From Peptococcaceae bacterium BRH_c23 (GTDB lineage: Bacteria > Bacillota_B > Desulfitobacteriia > Desulfitobacteriales > Desulfitobacteriaceae): a stretch of DNA of 12,704 bases. A model generated the notes under the pieces. That model searched no databases. It saw nothing but the letters and a program-made list of their open reading frames with translations, and was not told where the DNA came from. The translations under genes were made by a program, and so were the position numbers. The DNA lies in NCBI GenBank assembly GCA_000961805.1, contig LADV01000133.1:1-12704 (forward strand), read 5' to 3'. Positions 6,867-12,704 of this stretch are shown here, in pieces (position 1 is the first letter of the stretch; each line of letters begins with the position of its first letter).

Positions 6867-7120
6867 TACTAGTCAGAAAGTATAACTTTCAGTTGTATAA
6901 TTTCTGGAAGGTTCCTTCTCACCATCCATGGCTTCTGGGACACTCGACCATCCATGGTCAGCGCATAAATGCAACTAAGTCGACCGCCTGCGCCTGAAGT
7001 CTTGGCGCTAACCAAGTTTTCTATATCGGCTCAGCGAGTGAATTGCATTTTAACTCTCTTCTTCATTACAAACTCCGGTAAGGCTCTTCAACCGGTTGCT
7101 TTGACGAAGTTCCGTAAGCC
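6867..7120. other. Non-coding gap with dyad and short repeats
   Basis: There is no credible gene between the operon terminator and the truA stop. CCATCCATGG occurs twice (about 6923-6932 and 6949-6958). AAATGCAA (6967-6974) faces its complement at 7043-7050 and encloses a G+C-richer 68-nt stretch containing a small GCGCC/GGCGC hairpin. The block looks like a small structured or interspersed repeat element; only a genome comparison can tell. Confidence 0.35.
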
Positions 7121-7858
7121 CTAATATGTTACATCTCTTAGGAATAAGCCTTTTGCTTGGGCTAAGGGTCCTGCTTCCCATCGTTTCTTTTCATTTAATA
7201 TTTTTTCAACTTCTTTTGGTTTAAGATTACCTTTACCTACTTCGATAAGCGTTCCGACAATGATTCTCACCATATTCCATAAGAAGCCGTTCCCATTAAC
7301 CTCTATGTCTAAAAGTCCATCCTTTTCTATTATATTAATGAAATTGATCGTTCTGATCGTCGATTTGTCACTGTTTTTTATGTTCGTAAAACTTTGGAAA
7401 TCATGACTGCCAATTAAGACCTCCGAAGCATTTCTCATTTCGCTTAAATCAAGTTTCTCCGCAAGATGATATGTATACTTTCTATTAAATACATCCCTAA
7501 ATTTTTGGTTATTAATTCTATAGACGTAGGTTTTCGACTTAACATTATATCTGGCATGAAATCGCTCAGGTACCTCTTCGATAGATTTAACCCCTATATC
7601 CTCAGGTAAATACTCATATAAATAATCCAAGATAGTGTCGGTAGTAAACGGAGATTTTGTATGGAAATTTGCGATATAATTTTCTGCATGTACCCCTGAA
7701 TCCGTTCTTCCACAACCCACTATCTGAATTGCTTCTCCTGTCATTTTAGATAAGACAGCTTCGATTTTTCCTTGTATCGTCAGATCCGTCTCTTTTTGTT
7801 TTTGCCATCCTTTATATTTGAAACCGTCATAGCTTATAGTCATTTTTAAATTTCTCAT
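7121..7858 (-). CDS. truA: tRNA pseudouridine synthase A
   Basis: TruA converts uridines 38-40 in the anticodon stem-loop of many tRNAs to pseudouridine in the cytoplasm. The 245-residue protein has the family length. It starts MRNLKMTISYDGFKYKGWQ, with the YDGxxYxGWQ opening, and has the catalytic loop GCGRTDSGVHA with Asp53 as nucleophile. Further family blocks are RFHARYNVKSKTYVYRI, HDFQSF and FLWNMVRIIVGTLIEVGKG. The ATG has no ideal ribosome site: GGTGG is 13 bases off and a weak AGG closer, so a start at the second Met (codon 6) cannot be excluded. It is isolated here rather than in the ribosomal-protein/ecf operon where many Bacillota keep it. This could be an extra TruA copy, such as occurs in some clostridia. 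Confidence 0.95.
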   Translation of the reverse strand: MRNLKMTISYDGFKYKGWQKQKETDLTIQGKIEAVLSKMTGEAIQIVGCGRTDSGVHAENYIANFHTKSPFTTDTILDYLYEYLPEDIGVKSIEEVPERFHARYNVKSKTYVYRINNQKFRDVFNRKYTYHLAEKLDLSEMRNASEVLIGSHDFQSFTNIKNSDKSTIRTINFINIIEKDGLLDIEVNGNGFLWNMVRIIVGTLIEVGKGNLKPKEVEKILNEKKRWEAGPLAQAKGLFLRDVTY

Positions 7859-7901
7859 ATGTGCCTATGTGCCACCTTTTATTTATTTATGTTCCCATAA
7901 C

Positions 7902-7917
7902 CATGTATGCATACATG
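7902..7917. repeat. 16-bp perfect palindrome upstream of truA
   Basis: CATGTATGCATACATG is its own complement, 44 bp upstream of the truA start. It could be an operator or a chance dyad; no convincing -35/-10 pair was found around it. Confidence 0.3.
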
Positions 7918-8045
7918 TTAGTATACTACAATAATGTTCCAAGAGAAATTTTAAGTGAGGTTTAATAGTTTTTTTGTTTTGTAATAGTCTCGCCATAGAA
8001 ACCCAAAATCATCCAATCAAGCTCATTTTATTCTTATTGAAGTAT

Positions 8046-8366
8046 TCACTTTCTACGTCTGCAATCCATCATGACGTTATGATTTAGGATCTTTTCAGAA
8101 AGTTCTTGTTTAGAGATAGAAGAGTCTCCAGCAGATGAGTCTAATTTTTCCGTCCCAGGAGGCACAAAACGATCGTTTTCTTTGCTGGTTTGATCGAGAT
8201 AGCCTGAGTTTTTAAGGACAATGTATGCGGCTCTAAGCTTCCGGGGCAAAAAGTAAAGGCCATCAATCTTTAAAGGCTTTCCTGCACCAGGAAGGCTTTT
8301 GGAATCACCTCTCGCTATGGCTTCTAGAATTCTCCGTTCCGTGAGAATACTAAAGACATCCTTCAT
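8046..8366 (-). CDS. DUF1992 / DnaJC28-like conserved-domain protein
   Basis: A 106-residue protein of the DUF1992 family (DnaJ homologue subfamily C member 28, conserved middle region; no J domain is present here). The family core is clear at 1-60: ILTERRILEAIARGDSKSLP, then GAGKPLKIDGLYFLPRKLRAAYIVLKNSGYL. The rest (about 61-106) is a polar tail, shorter and less conserved than the usual helical ending. The ATG has GAGGGGG seven bases upstream. No partner gene is adjacent: truA lies on the same strand after a 187-bp gap and the RNase Z gene is divergent. The molecular role of bacterial DUF1992 proteins is not established. Confidence 0.85.
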   Translation of the reverse strand: MKDVFSILTERRILEAIARGDSKSLPGAGKPLKIDGLYFLPRKLRAAYIVLKNSGYLDQTSKENDRFVPPGTEKLDSSAGDSSISKQELSEKILNHNVMMDCRRRK

Positions 8367-8447
8367 GTTGCTACCCCCTCACAATTACAAATTTATTTGT
8401 TTTTGTATTATATGATGAACAACATGTGTTAGGCATTGTACTGCAGG

Positions 8448-8476
8448 TTGACTGTTCATAAAACTTATTCTATTCT
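8448..8476 (+). promoter_or_regulatory. Candidate promoter of the RNase Z gene
   Basis: TTGACT (8448-8453), a 17-nt spacer and TATTCT (8471-8476). An extended -10 (TGGTATGAT) a few bases on at 8476-8484 is an alternative. Either would give a 5' leader of roughly 190-200 nt that contains the structured element at 8568-8646. Confidence 0.45.
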
Positions 8477-8567
8477 GGTATGATTTTACACAAAAAACCA
8501 AGAAAAAAAGGCTATACTACCCATATCTAACGCCAAAGCTTTTGACTAAAAAATGATTCAAATATTG

Positions 8568-8646
8568 TAAGGTTATGTAGTAGAAAGATTACGGAGGTTT
8601 AAGAGTAGGACTCTTAAAAGAATGCTATGATACCACTGTAACCTTA
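8568..8646 (+). ncRNA. Structured leader RNA candidate before RNase Z gene
   Basis: TAAGGTTA (8568-8575) pairs with TAACCTTA (8639-8646) and closes a 79-nt domain. Inside is a perfect 9-bp hairpin, TTTAAGAGT (8598-8606) with ACTCTTAAA (8610-8618), and unpaired purine-rich segments. The domain ends 24 nt before the GAGGAG of the gene. The layout (closing stem plus internal helix next to the ribosome site) suggests a cis-regulatory RNA acting on translation; no intrinsic terminator is present. I could not match it to a riboswitch class I know. Confidence 0.4.
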
Positions 8647-8682
8647 AAAAGCTTTAAGAATATGTTTGTTGAGGAGATATTT

Positions 8683-9594
8683 ATGCTTGATCTTTGTTTG
8701 TTAGGAACAGGGGATATGATGCCGTTGCCGGACAGATGGCTGTCATCCCTGCTGATAAGGTATCACGGACGAATGATTCTCATAGATTGTGGTGAAGGAA
8801 CTCAAATCCCGCTGAGAATGACCAAATGGGGTTTCAAAACTATTGATGCTATTTTATTCACCCATTATCATGCCGATCATGTAGCGGGATTACCTGGACT
8901 GCTTCTCACAATAGGTAACTCAGGAAGGGAAGAACCCTTAACCTTAATGGGGCCTCCAGGCATAAAAGAAATCGTTGAAGGTATGATTGTCATTTCACCT
9001 GAATTACCTTATGAGTTGACCTTAATTGAACTATCAAACCTTGAAACTACCGAAACATCCATTAGCAATCTTGATATTAAGAGTATACCTGTTGATCACA
9101 CTCTTCCTTGCTTATCCTATTGCATCGAACTTAAAAGGTGGGGTAAATTTGATGTTGAACGTGCTAAGGAACTAAGCATACCTGTAAACTATTGGAATAG
9201 TCTTCAGAAAGGTATGATGATTACCCTTGAAGGCAAGGTTGTAAACCCCGAAATGGTTGTAGGTGAAATGAGGAAAGGGATTAAAGTTTGCTATTGTACT
9301 GATACAAGGCCGACAGAAGACTTAATCGATTTTATTAATCACTCAGACCTCTTTATTTGTGAAGGGATGTATGGAAATGAGGACAACTTGGGCAAAGTTG
9401 TCCAGAAAAAGCATATGATGTTTTCTGAAGCTGGATTACTTGCAAAACAAGGCAGAACAAAGGAGCTCTGGCTCACTCACTATAGTCCGTCCTTAACAGA
9501 GCCAGAGGAATATATTGAGACTGTAAGAACAATTTTTACAAATAGTATAGCAGGAAGGGATTTGCTTATTAAGACTATAAAGTATACCGACTAA
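8683..9594 (+). CDS. rnz: Ribonuclease Z-type metallo-beta-lactamase-fold hydrolase
   Basis: A 303-residue protein of the COG1234 group, annotated as ribonuclease Z in clostridia; RNase Z cuts the 3' trailer of tRNA precursors. N-terminal MLDLCLLGTGDMMPLPDRWL and LIDCGEGTQ are typical of the family. The zinc-binding motif is HYHADH at 61-66, followed by VAGLPGLL; further ligands are likely in IPVDHTLP, YCTDTRP and LTHYSPS. Classical RNase Z has HxHGDH, so the Ala in HYHADH and the absence of an obvious exosite arm leave room for a related hydrolase. The ATG at 8683 has GAGGAG six bases upstream; the earlier in-frame ATG at 8662 has none. It sits alone behind a structured leader, with a strong hairpin 98 bp after its stop. 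Confidence 0.85.
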   Translation: MLDLCLLGTGDMMPLPDRWLSSLLIRYHGRMILIDCGEGTQIPLRMTKWGFKTIDAILFTHYHADHVAGLPGLLLTIGNSGREEPLTLMGPPGIKEIVEGMIVISPELPYELTLIELSNLETTETSISNLDIKSIPVDHTLPCLSYCIELKRWGKFDVERAKELSIPVNYWNSLQKGMMITLEGKVVNPEMVVGEMRKGIKVCYCTDTRPTEDLIDFINHSDLFICEGMYGNEDNLGKVVQKKHMMFSEAGLLAKQGRTKELWLTHYSPSLTEPEEYIETVRTIFTNSIAGRDLLIKTIKYTD

Positions 9595-9691
9595 AATAAT
9601 AAAATCTTTTTAATAATTATAGACCTTTCACCATACCCTCTTAAGTTCATTTAAGAACTCCTTCGGGATCGTTTGACCTTAGCAGTAATCC

Positions 9692-9743
9692 AAACATAAA
9701 ACGCAGCGCCTTCCAATTTAGGAAGGCGCTGCGTTTTATGTTT
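9692..9743 (+). terminator. Perfect 23-bp hairpin, bidirectional terminator
   Basis: The arm 9692-9714 is exactly complementary to 9721-9743, with loop AATTTA and a core CGCAGCGCCTTCC flanked by A-runs and T-runs. It can terminate transcripts from either side: the RNase Z gene on the left and anything leftward from the small minus-strand ORF at 9778-9846. Confidence 0.85.
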
Positions 9744-9777
9744 TCTGGAGATTTTTAGTCAATGTTCATTTGCTCCT

Positions 9778-9846
9778 CTAATTTTCTACATTGTCCATAA
9801 CTTGAACACCTAAAACTTTTGTAGGTTCGTCATTATACATTCTCAT
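9778..9846 (-). other. Tiny ORF, 22 codons, uncertain
   Basis: On the minus strand ATG at 9846 opens MRMYNDEPTKVLGVQVMDNV-EN and then TAG. Composition is protein-like and a perfect hairpin follows 35 bp downstream. There is no good ribosome site, and a stop lies five codons upstream in frame. It could be the end of a lost gene or chance. The rest of the 9595-9899 gap, apart from the hairpin, shows nothing. Confidence 0.2.
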
Positions 9847-9899
9847 TTTCAAGCATATATTTTACCCTCGCTTATACAATGACTAATAGGAGCTATTGG

Positions 9900-10595
9900 A
9901 TGATAGTTCATACTTCTTCACTGAAAAAATCAGTACTCCAACTGAGAACTGATGTTGCTATAACGCTTGGCGAGAATGGACGGAATCTGATTCATGGGGG
10001 TGTAATAATTATAGATAATTCAAGACTCATCCAAACCTCAGTTAATACATTTACCTATAATTACAAGGATAAACTATCTTTCGTCTCAACTTTAAAAGAA
10101 CTCACTAACATGAAAAAAGTTCTCTTCACCTGTATCGGCACGGATCGGGCAACGGGTGACTGTCTGGGACCACTGGTTGGGACAAATTTAAAGCGGCTGG
10201 GTTATACGGTATTAGGGACACTGGATGAACCTCTACACGCCCAAAACCTGATTCAAGAACTTAAAAAGGCTTCGAACCTATATAATCCCGATATAGTCCT
10301 GGCAATTGATGCCTGTCTAGGTAAACTTGAAGATATCGGTAAGATCACCCTGTCCAACTCCCCTTTAACGCCAGGAGCAGCAGTACATAAGGATTTGCCC
10401 ACAGTAGGTGATATTTCAATTATGGGGATCGTCAATTTAGGTGGCTTTTTTGAGCTTCAGGTTCTGCAGTGCACCCGCCTTCATACGGTGATGAAGCTTG
10501 CCTCAGATATCACGCATCTAATTTGGCGGGCAGTCCCTGCCTCTCGTAGGGATTCTTCAGTCAATAACAGAAATAACCAGAGTCAGTGCTCCTAG
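9900..10595 (+). CDS. yyaC: Sporulation protein YyaC, spore-protease-like
   Basis: A 231-residue protein of the YyaC family, whose fold is that of the germination protease GPR that degrades small acid-soluble spore proteins; YyaC is made during sporulation and its exact role is unsettled. The signature CIGTDRATGDCLGPLVGTNL lies at about 78-97, then GTLDEPLHAQNL, VLAIDACLG and PLTPGAAVHKDLPTVGDIS, all family blocks; the Asp residues in GTDR and IDACLG are the likely active-site acids by analogy with GPR. The first 75 residues and the polar tail (AVPASRRDSSVNNRNNQSQC) are less conserved. ATG 9900 is chosen because AGGAG ends seven bases before it; ATG 9879 has no ribosome site. Presence of this gene is good evidence for a spore former. 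It is monocistronic here. Confidence 0.9.
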   Translation: MIVHTSSLKKSVLQLRTDVAITLGENGRNLIHGGVIIIDNSRLIQTSVNTFTYNYKDKLSFVSTLKELTNMKKVLFTCIGTDRATGDCLGPLVGTNLKRLGYTVLGTLDEPLHAQNLIQELKKASNLYNPDIVLAIDACLGKLEDIGKITLSNSPLTPGAAVHKDLPTVGDISIMGIVNLGGFFELQVLQCTRLHTVMKLASDITHLIWRAVPASRRDSSVNNRNNQSQCS

Positions 10596-10639
10596 AGTTA
10601 CCGGCCCGTACCGTTTTCAATAACAAGGATTTTGGTATT

Positions 10640-10843
10640 CTACACTAAGCAAATTAATAAAAATAATAGTACAACAACAGTTATAATCACCGCATTATAG
10701 CTGTTTGAATTTTAGGAACGCTGTAGGGATGGTGCCCGTTAACCTTTCCTGTTTCGCCGTTGACGAAGTCATTGTAGGTTGTAGAAGTGGGAGTCTCTCG
10801 ATTGGATAATGTTGAGGGGGTTAAAACTGGTTCTCTTCAGAAT
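10640..10843 (-). pseudogene. Remnant of an NGxTGKxxG zinc-ribbon-type membrane protein
   Basis: On the minus strand, after an in-frame TGA just inside the lipoprotein gene's 3' end, a frame reads TYNDFVNGETGKVNGHHPYS, then VPKIQTAI, and stops. Shifted by one base it continues AVIITVVVLLFLLICLV to TAG at 10640-10642, a perfect membrane helix. A sequence like FxNGxTGKVxGxxPxSxxKI followed by a transmembrane helix is how the C-terminal part of TFIIB-zinc-ribbon-like membrane proteins of Bacillota ends. The zinc ribbon and most of the protein are absent, and the lipoprotein gene sits where they should be. I call it a 3' fragment with one frameshift; family assignment is from memory of the motif. 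Confidence 0.5.
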
Positions 10844-11972
10844 TCACGATAAATTCATTGAGATTTATAAGCTTTCTTTTTTCCCTATTGCCTTTTGTCG
10901 TGTTAACAATGCCTTTTTCATCTGCTTTTTTAATGATGTAATCTCCCGTGAGTAAGTTATAATCTTCCTCATCAGCGTCATCTTTTGTAGTGGTACCTGT
11001 AAAGTATGAACCAAGTGTCGCCCCAATTAAGTACCAACCATCATCTTGAAATCTAAATCTATATTGTTTGTACCATCTCCAATTACTTCCACCATAAAAA
11101 CTTAATAGAATTGAACCTCTATCAACGGAAATGGTTTCAAAAGGATCTCCAAATACTCCACCTTCGTTTGCTCTCATAATCGCAGTAGCTGTCTTAACAG
11201 TCAATGTATACGATTTATCCTTGTCTTGAACAAGAACAAAGAGAATTCGTGGAAACGAACTATCTTCATCATCGTCTTTCTCAATTACAGCTATAATGTC
11301 GGGCAAAGAATCCATGTTCAAATCCCCTTCAGCGGAACTCTTGATGTTCCACCCCTCCGGAATAAAGCCTTCTAAATCCTTACCCTTCATGATGGGAAGC
11401 TTCGGAGTATTGTCATTAGTAACTTCCTTTTGAGCAATTTTTAAATTGCTTTCTGCAATAATAAATTCATTGACTTTTCCAGATATAGTCTTCCATTCAA
11501 TTTTTTCCGATGGTATCCCATCTGGTAAATATGTTTGTATGACAATCGTTTTATTGGTTAGTGTCTCAAACTTATTAATAACTCTTGTCTCTATCAATTC
11601 ACTTTGTCTGTCGTCCCATTTTAATTCTACATGCTTAAAATCCTTAATCTCTCCTTCTACAACAACTTCAACAAATTCTCCCTTCAGTAAGCCATTGAGT
11701 ATTACTGTATTTTTATCCTTTAACGAAGCCGGTTCTTCATAATATGTCTTTATTGCAACATTAGATTTTATTCCGTTTTGAATATCCTCTTTGCTTTCAA
11801 AAATATTATTCCCTTGATGCTGAGTCTCTTGTTCATTATTCGTTTGATTTTGAGTGGGTACGCTGTCAGGATCATTGCTTTTTAAACTATTGTTTGAGCA
11901 TCCCACAATTAATAATGAAAACAATAATAATGCGGCTATTGTTTTTCTCATAGATTTTAGACCTACTTTCAT
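10821..11972 (-). CDS. Lipoprotein with Asp-rich, possible calcium-binding motif
   Basis: A 383-residue surface lipoprotein. A type II signal peptide is clear: MRKTIAALLLFSLLIVGC, with lipobox LIVGC and Cys25 (counting from ATG 11972), so the mature protein is anchored outside the membrane. A Ser/Asn/Gln-rich linker (26-60) follows. Residues about 90-180 are beta-rich without a known name. GDLNMDSLPD at 216-225 has the DxNxDxxxD spacing of calcium-binding FG-GAP/EF-hand-like loops. The last part (FYGGSNWRWYKQYRFRFQDD, GWYLIG, then YNLLTGDYI) matches lipoproteins of similar layout that I recall only as hypothetical. The start is either ATG 11972 or ATG 11951 (Met8); neither has a strong ribosome site, and AGTAGGT slightly favours the second. 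No function is assigned. Its 3' end abuts a broken gene. Confidence 0.8.
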   Translation of the reverse strand: MKVGLKSMRKTIAALLLFSLLIVGCSNNSLKSNDPDSVPTQNQTNNEQETQHQGNNIFESKEDIQNGIKSNVAIKTYYEEPASLKDKNTVILNGLLKGEFVEVVVEGEIKDFKHVELKWDDRQSELIETRVINKFETLTNKTIVIQTYLPDGIPSEKIEWKTISGKVNEFIIAESNLKIAQKEVTNDNTPKLPIMKGKDLEGFIPEGWNIKSSAEGDLNMDSLPDIIAVIEKDDDEDSSFPRILFVLVQDKDKSYTLTVKTATAIMRANEGGVFGDPFETISVDRGSILLSFYGGSNWRWYKQYRFRFQDDGWYLIGATLGSYFTGTTTKDDADEEDYNLLTGDYIIKKADEKGIVNTTKGNREKRKLINLNEFIVNSEENQF

Positions 11973-11990
11973 TTAATTGGGTGCCCACAG

Positions 11991-12005
11991 GTTCATTGAA
12001 TGAAC
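11991..12005. repeat. Small inverted repeat upstream of lipoprotein gene
   Basis: GTTCAT-TGA-ATGAAC lies 19 bp upstream of the first possible start codon of the lipoprotein gene. It may be an operator or a leader hairpin; no promoter boxes around it are convincing. Confidence 0.3.
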
Positions 12006-12105
12006 AAATTACAGTTGAACCCAGATCGATCTTATTTTCTCATGAAAAAATGGAAAGGTTCTTTTTCCTCACCTTTATATCATCAAGTTTCACTATATTT
12101 CTTTT

Positions 12106-12405
12106 ATGATAAACCGCTCCATACCGGTCAGCCTGATTATCACAAATCATAGCATAAGTTGGAAGTGGATTAAAGCCCAATACTTCAAACCGGACAAAAC
12201 AGGGCAGAGCAGAAACAAGTGGATTTTGACAGACCCGGATACTGGCAACCAACTCAAGAAAATGGCATGGACGCCCATTGTCAGGCACCAACAGATCAAG
12301 TACAACTATTCCCCATATGATGTCACTCTCAAAGAATATTTTGCAAATAGAGACCAACGGGAAAGGTACTCTATTTGCAAATTTGGCTGTTTTGAGATTT
12401 ACTAA
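12106..12405 (+). pseudogene. C-terminal fragment of group II intron reverse transcriptase
   Basis: The frame holds the tail of a group II intron-encoded maturase/reverse transcriptase: WKWIKAQYFK (from 12160), a W-x-L-T-D segment, MAWTPIVRHQQIKYNYSPYD and VTLKEYFANRDQRE. These match the usual ending WKWxKxKYF...TPIxRHxxIKxxxSPxDxxLxEYFxxR in known intron proteins. The polymerase domain (YADD) and maturase domain X are absent; the first 18 codons read as unrelated sequence, so the ORF begins at the break. After the conserved tail the frame runs into a 38-bp palindrome and stops at 12405. I see no domain V/VI RNA motif after it. It is a dead remnant of a mobile intron; no other part is in the window. 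Confidence 0.65.
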
Positions 12406-12427
12406 GCTAGCTTAGTAAATCTCAAAA
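12390..12427. repeat. 38-bp perfect palindrome
   Basis: The 19 bp at 12390-12408 are repeated exactly inverted at 12409-12427, with centre AAGCTAGCTT and outer TTTTGAGATTTACT. The plus-strand intron-protein remnant and the minus-strand frame both stop inside it. It may be a convergent terminator, or the fused ends of a lost element. Confidence 0.7.
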
Positions 12428-12704
12428 ACGGCAATTTTTAATCATTTCCTCGGACACGGTCTCCACGACGTCCTTCCATCGATTGACCGGCTCCTTCCCC
12501 AGTTCCGCTTGCACCGTCTCCGCTAAACGGTTTGACTGTCAAGGCAGCATTGTTTAACCTGTCGGACCGCTTCCGCTACCTGATCGGCATAGTGATTTTG
12601 TTCCAATATTTCAGCCGCAATCTCTTGGCCGAGTTTATCATGCAGGCTGTGCTCCAGGCTCTCCTGCATGATATTAGCGGGCGGTATTACTTTGCCTTTA
12701 TCGT
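12422..12704 (-). pseudogene. Frameshifted gene of unknown family, partial
   Basis: A leftward frame enters from the window end and reads DKGKVIPPANIMQESLEHSL, HDKLGQEIAAEILEQNHYAD, then QVAEAVRQVKQ, stopping at 12523-12525. A second frame takes over at once: QSNRLAETVQAELGKEP, then VNRWKDVVETVSEEMIKN, to TGA at 12422-12424. Both parts are helical, charged and similar in style, so this is most likely one gene with a single frameshift near 12530-12545. The G+C content here is clearly higher than in the left neighbour, which suggests separate origin. I do not recognise the family. Its start lies beyond the window. Confidence 0.5.

Noticed and set aside
8568..8646. tRNA or known riboswitch at the RNase Z leader
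   Set aside because: No TPsiC GGTTCGA element or cloverleaf, and no match to the purine, THF, ZTP, TPP or T-box cores I can recall.
9853..9880. Possible sigma-F/G promoter (GCATA, then TATACAA) before yyaC
   Set aside because: Spacing is 15 nt for the sigma-G reading and 12 nt for the sigma-F reading, both too short. A start there would also leave almost no room before the ribosome site at 9888.
12040..12357. 105-codon minus-strand frame
   Set aside because: It lies opposite the recognisable reverse-transcriptase tail; the minus reading has no family-like motif.

Overview
The window looks like chromosome of an anaerobic, spore-forming member of the Bacillota (class Clostridia). Peptococcaceae or Desulfitobacteriaceae relatives such as Desulfosporosinus or Desulfitobacterium are the best guess. 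Three things point there: the 5' part of a 16S rRNA gene carries a long extra stem-loop in variable region V1, a trait I associate with that group; a YyaC-type sporulation protein and a LysM protein of the spore-coat kind are present; and the DNA is AT-rich with strong AGGAGG-like ribosome binding sites. The genus is inference, not proven.

Layout. Positions 1-452 hold the 5' third of a 16S rRNA gene read leftwards, behind a leader with three sigma-A promoters (about 592-620, 717-745 and 866-894). Upstream on the same strand are a COG2509-type FAD-dependent dehydrogenase (934-2523) and a GNAT acetyltransferase (2554-3027) interrupted by one in-frame TGA. Then come a short frame-broken ORF on the plus strand (3350-3501), a LysM protein (3562-4086, minus) and an acidic 84-residue protein with a sigma-G-like promoter (4346-4600, plus).

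Positions 4817-6790 form a self-contained redox regulon. A TetR regulator is divergent from two translationally coupled flavodoxin-fold oxidoreductases. The first carries the compact Cys motif of iron-sulfur flavoproteins. The gap holds a perfect palindrome with 24-bp arms, two overlapping divergent promoters and a third half-site.

Positions 7121-9594 carry tRNA maturation and housekeeping genes: truA (minus), a DUF1992/DnaJC28-like small protein (minus) and an RNase Z-type metallo-hydrolase (plus) preceded by a structured leader RNA candidate. A perfect 23-bp hairpin separates it from yyaC (9900-10595, plus).

The right end is decaying DNA: a broken C-terminal remnant of an NGxTGKxxG membrane protein (about 10640-10843), a lipoprotein (10821-11972, minus), the C-terminal tail of a group II intron reverse transcriptase (about 12106-12405, plus), a 38-bp perfect palindrome and a frameshifted gene of unknown family running off the end (12422-12704, minus). 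I found no CRISPR array, tRNA gene or intact transposase. The best candidates for something undescribed are the TetR/Isf regulon with its symmetric operator, the RNase Z leader RNA, and the broken small protein at 3350.
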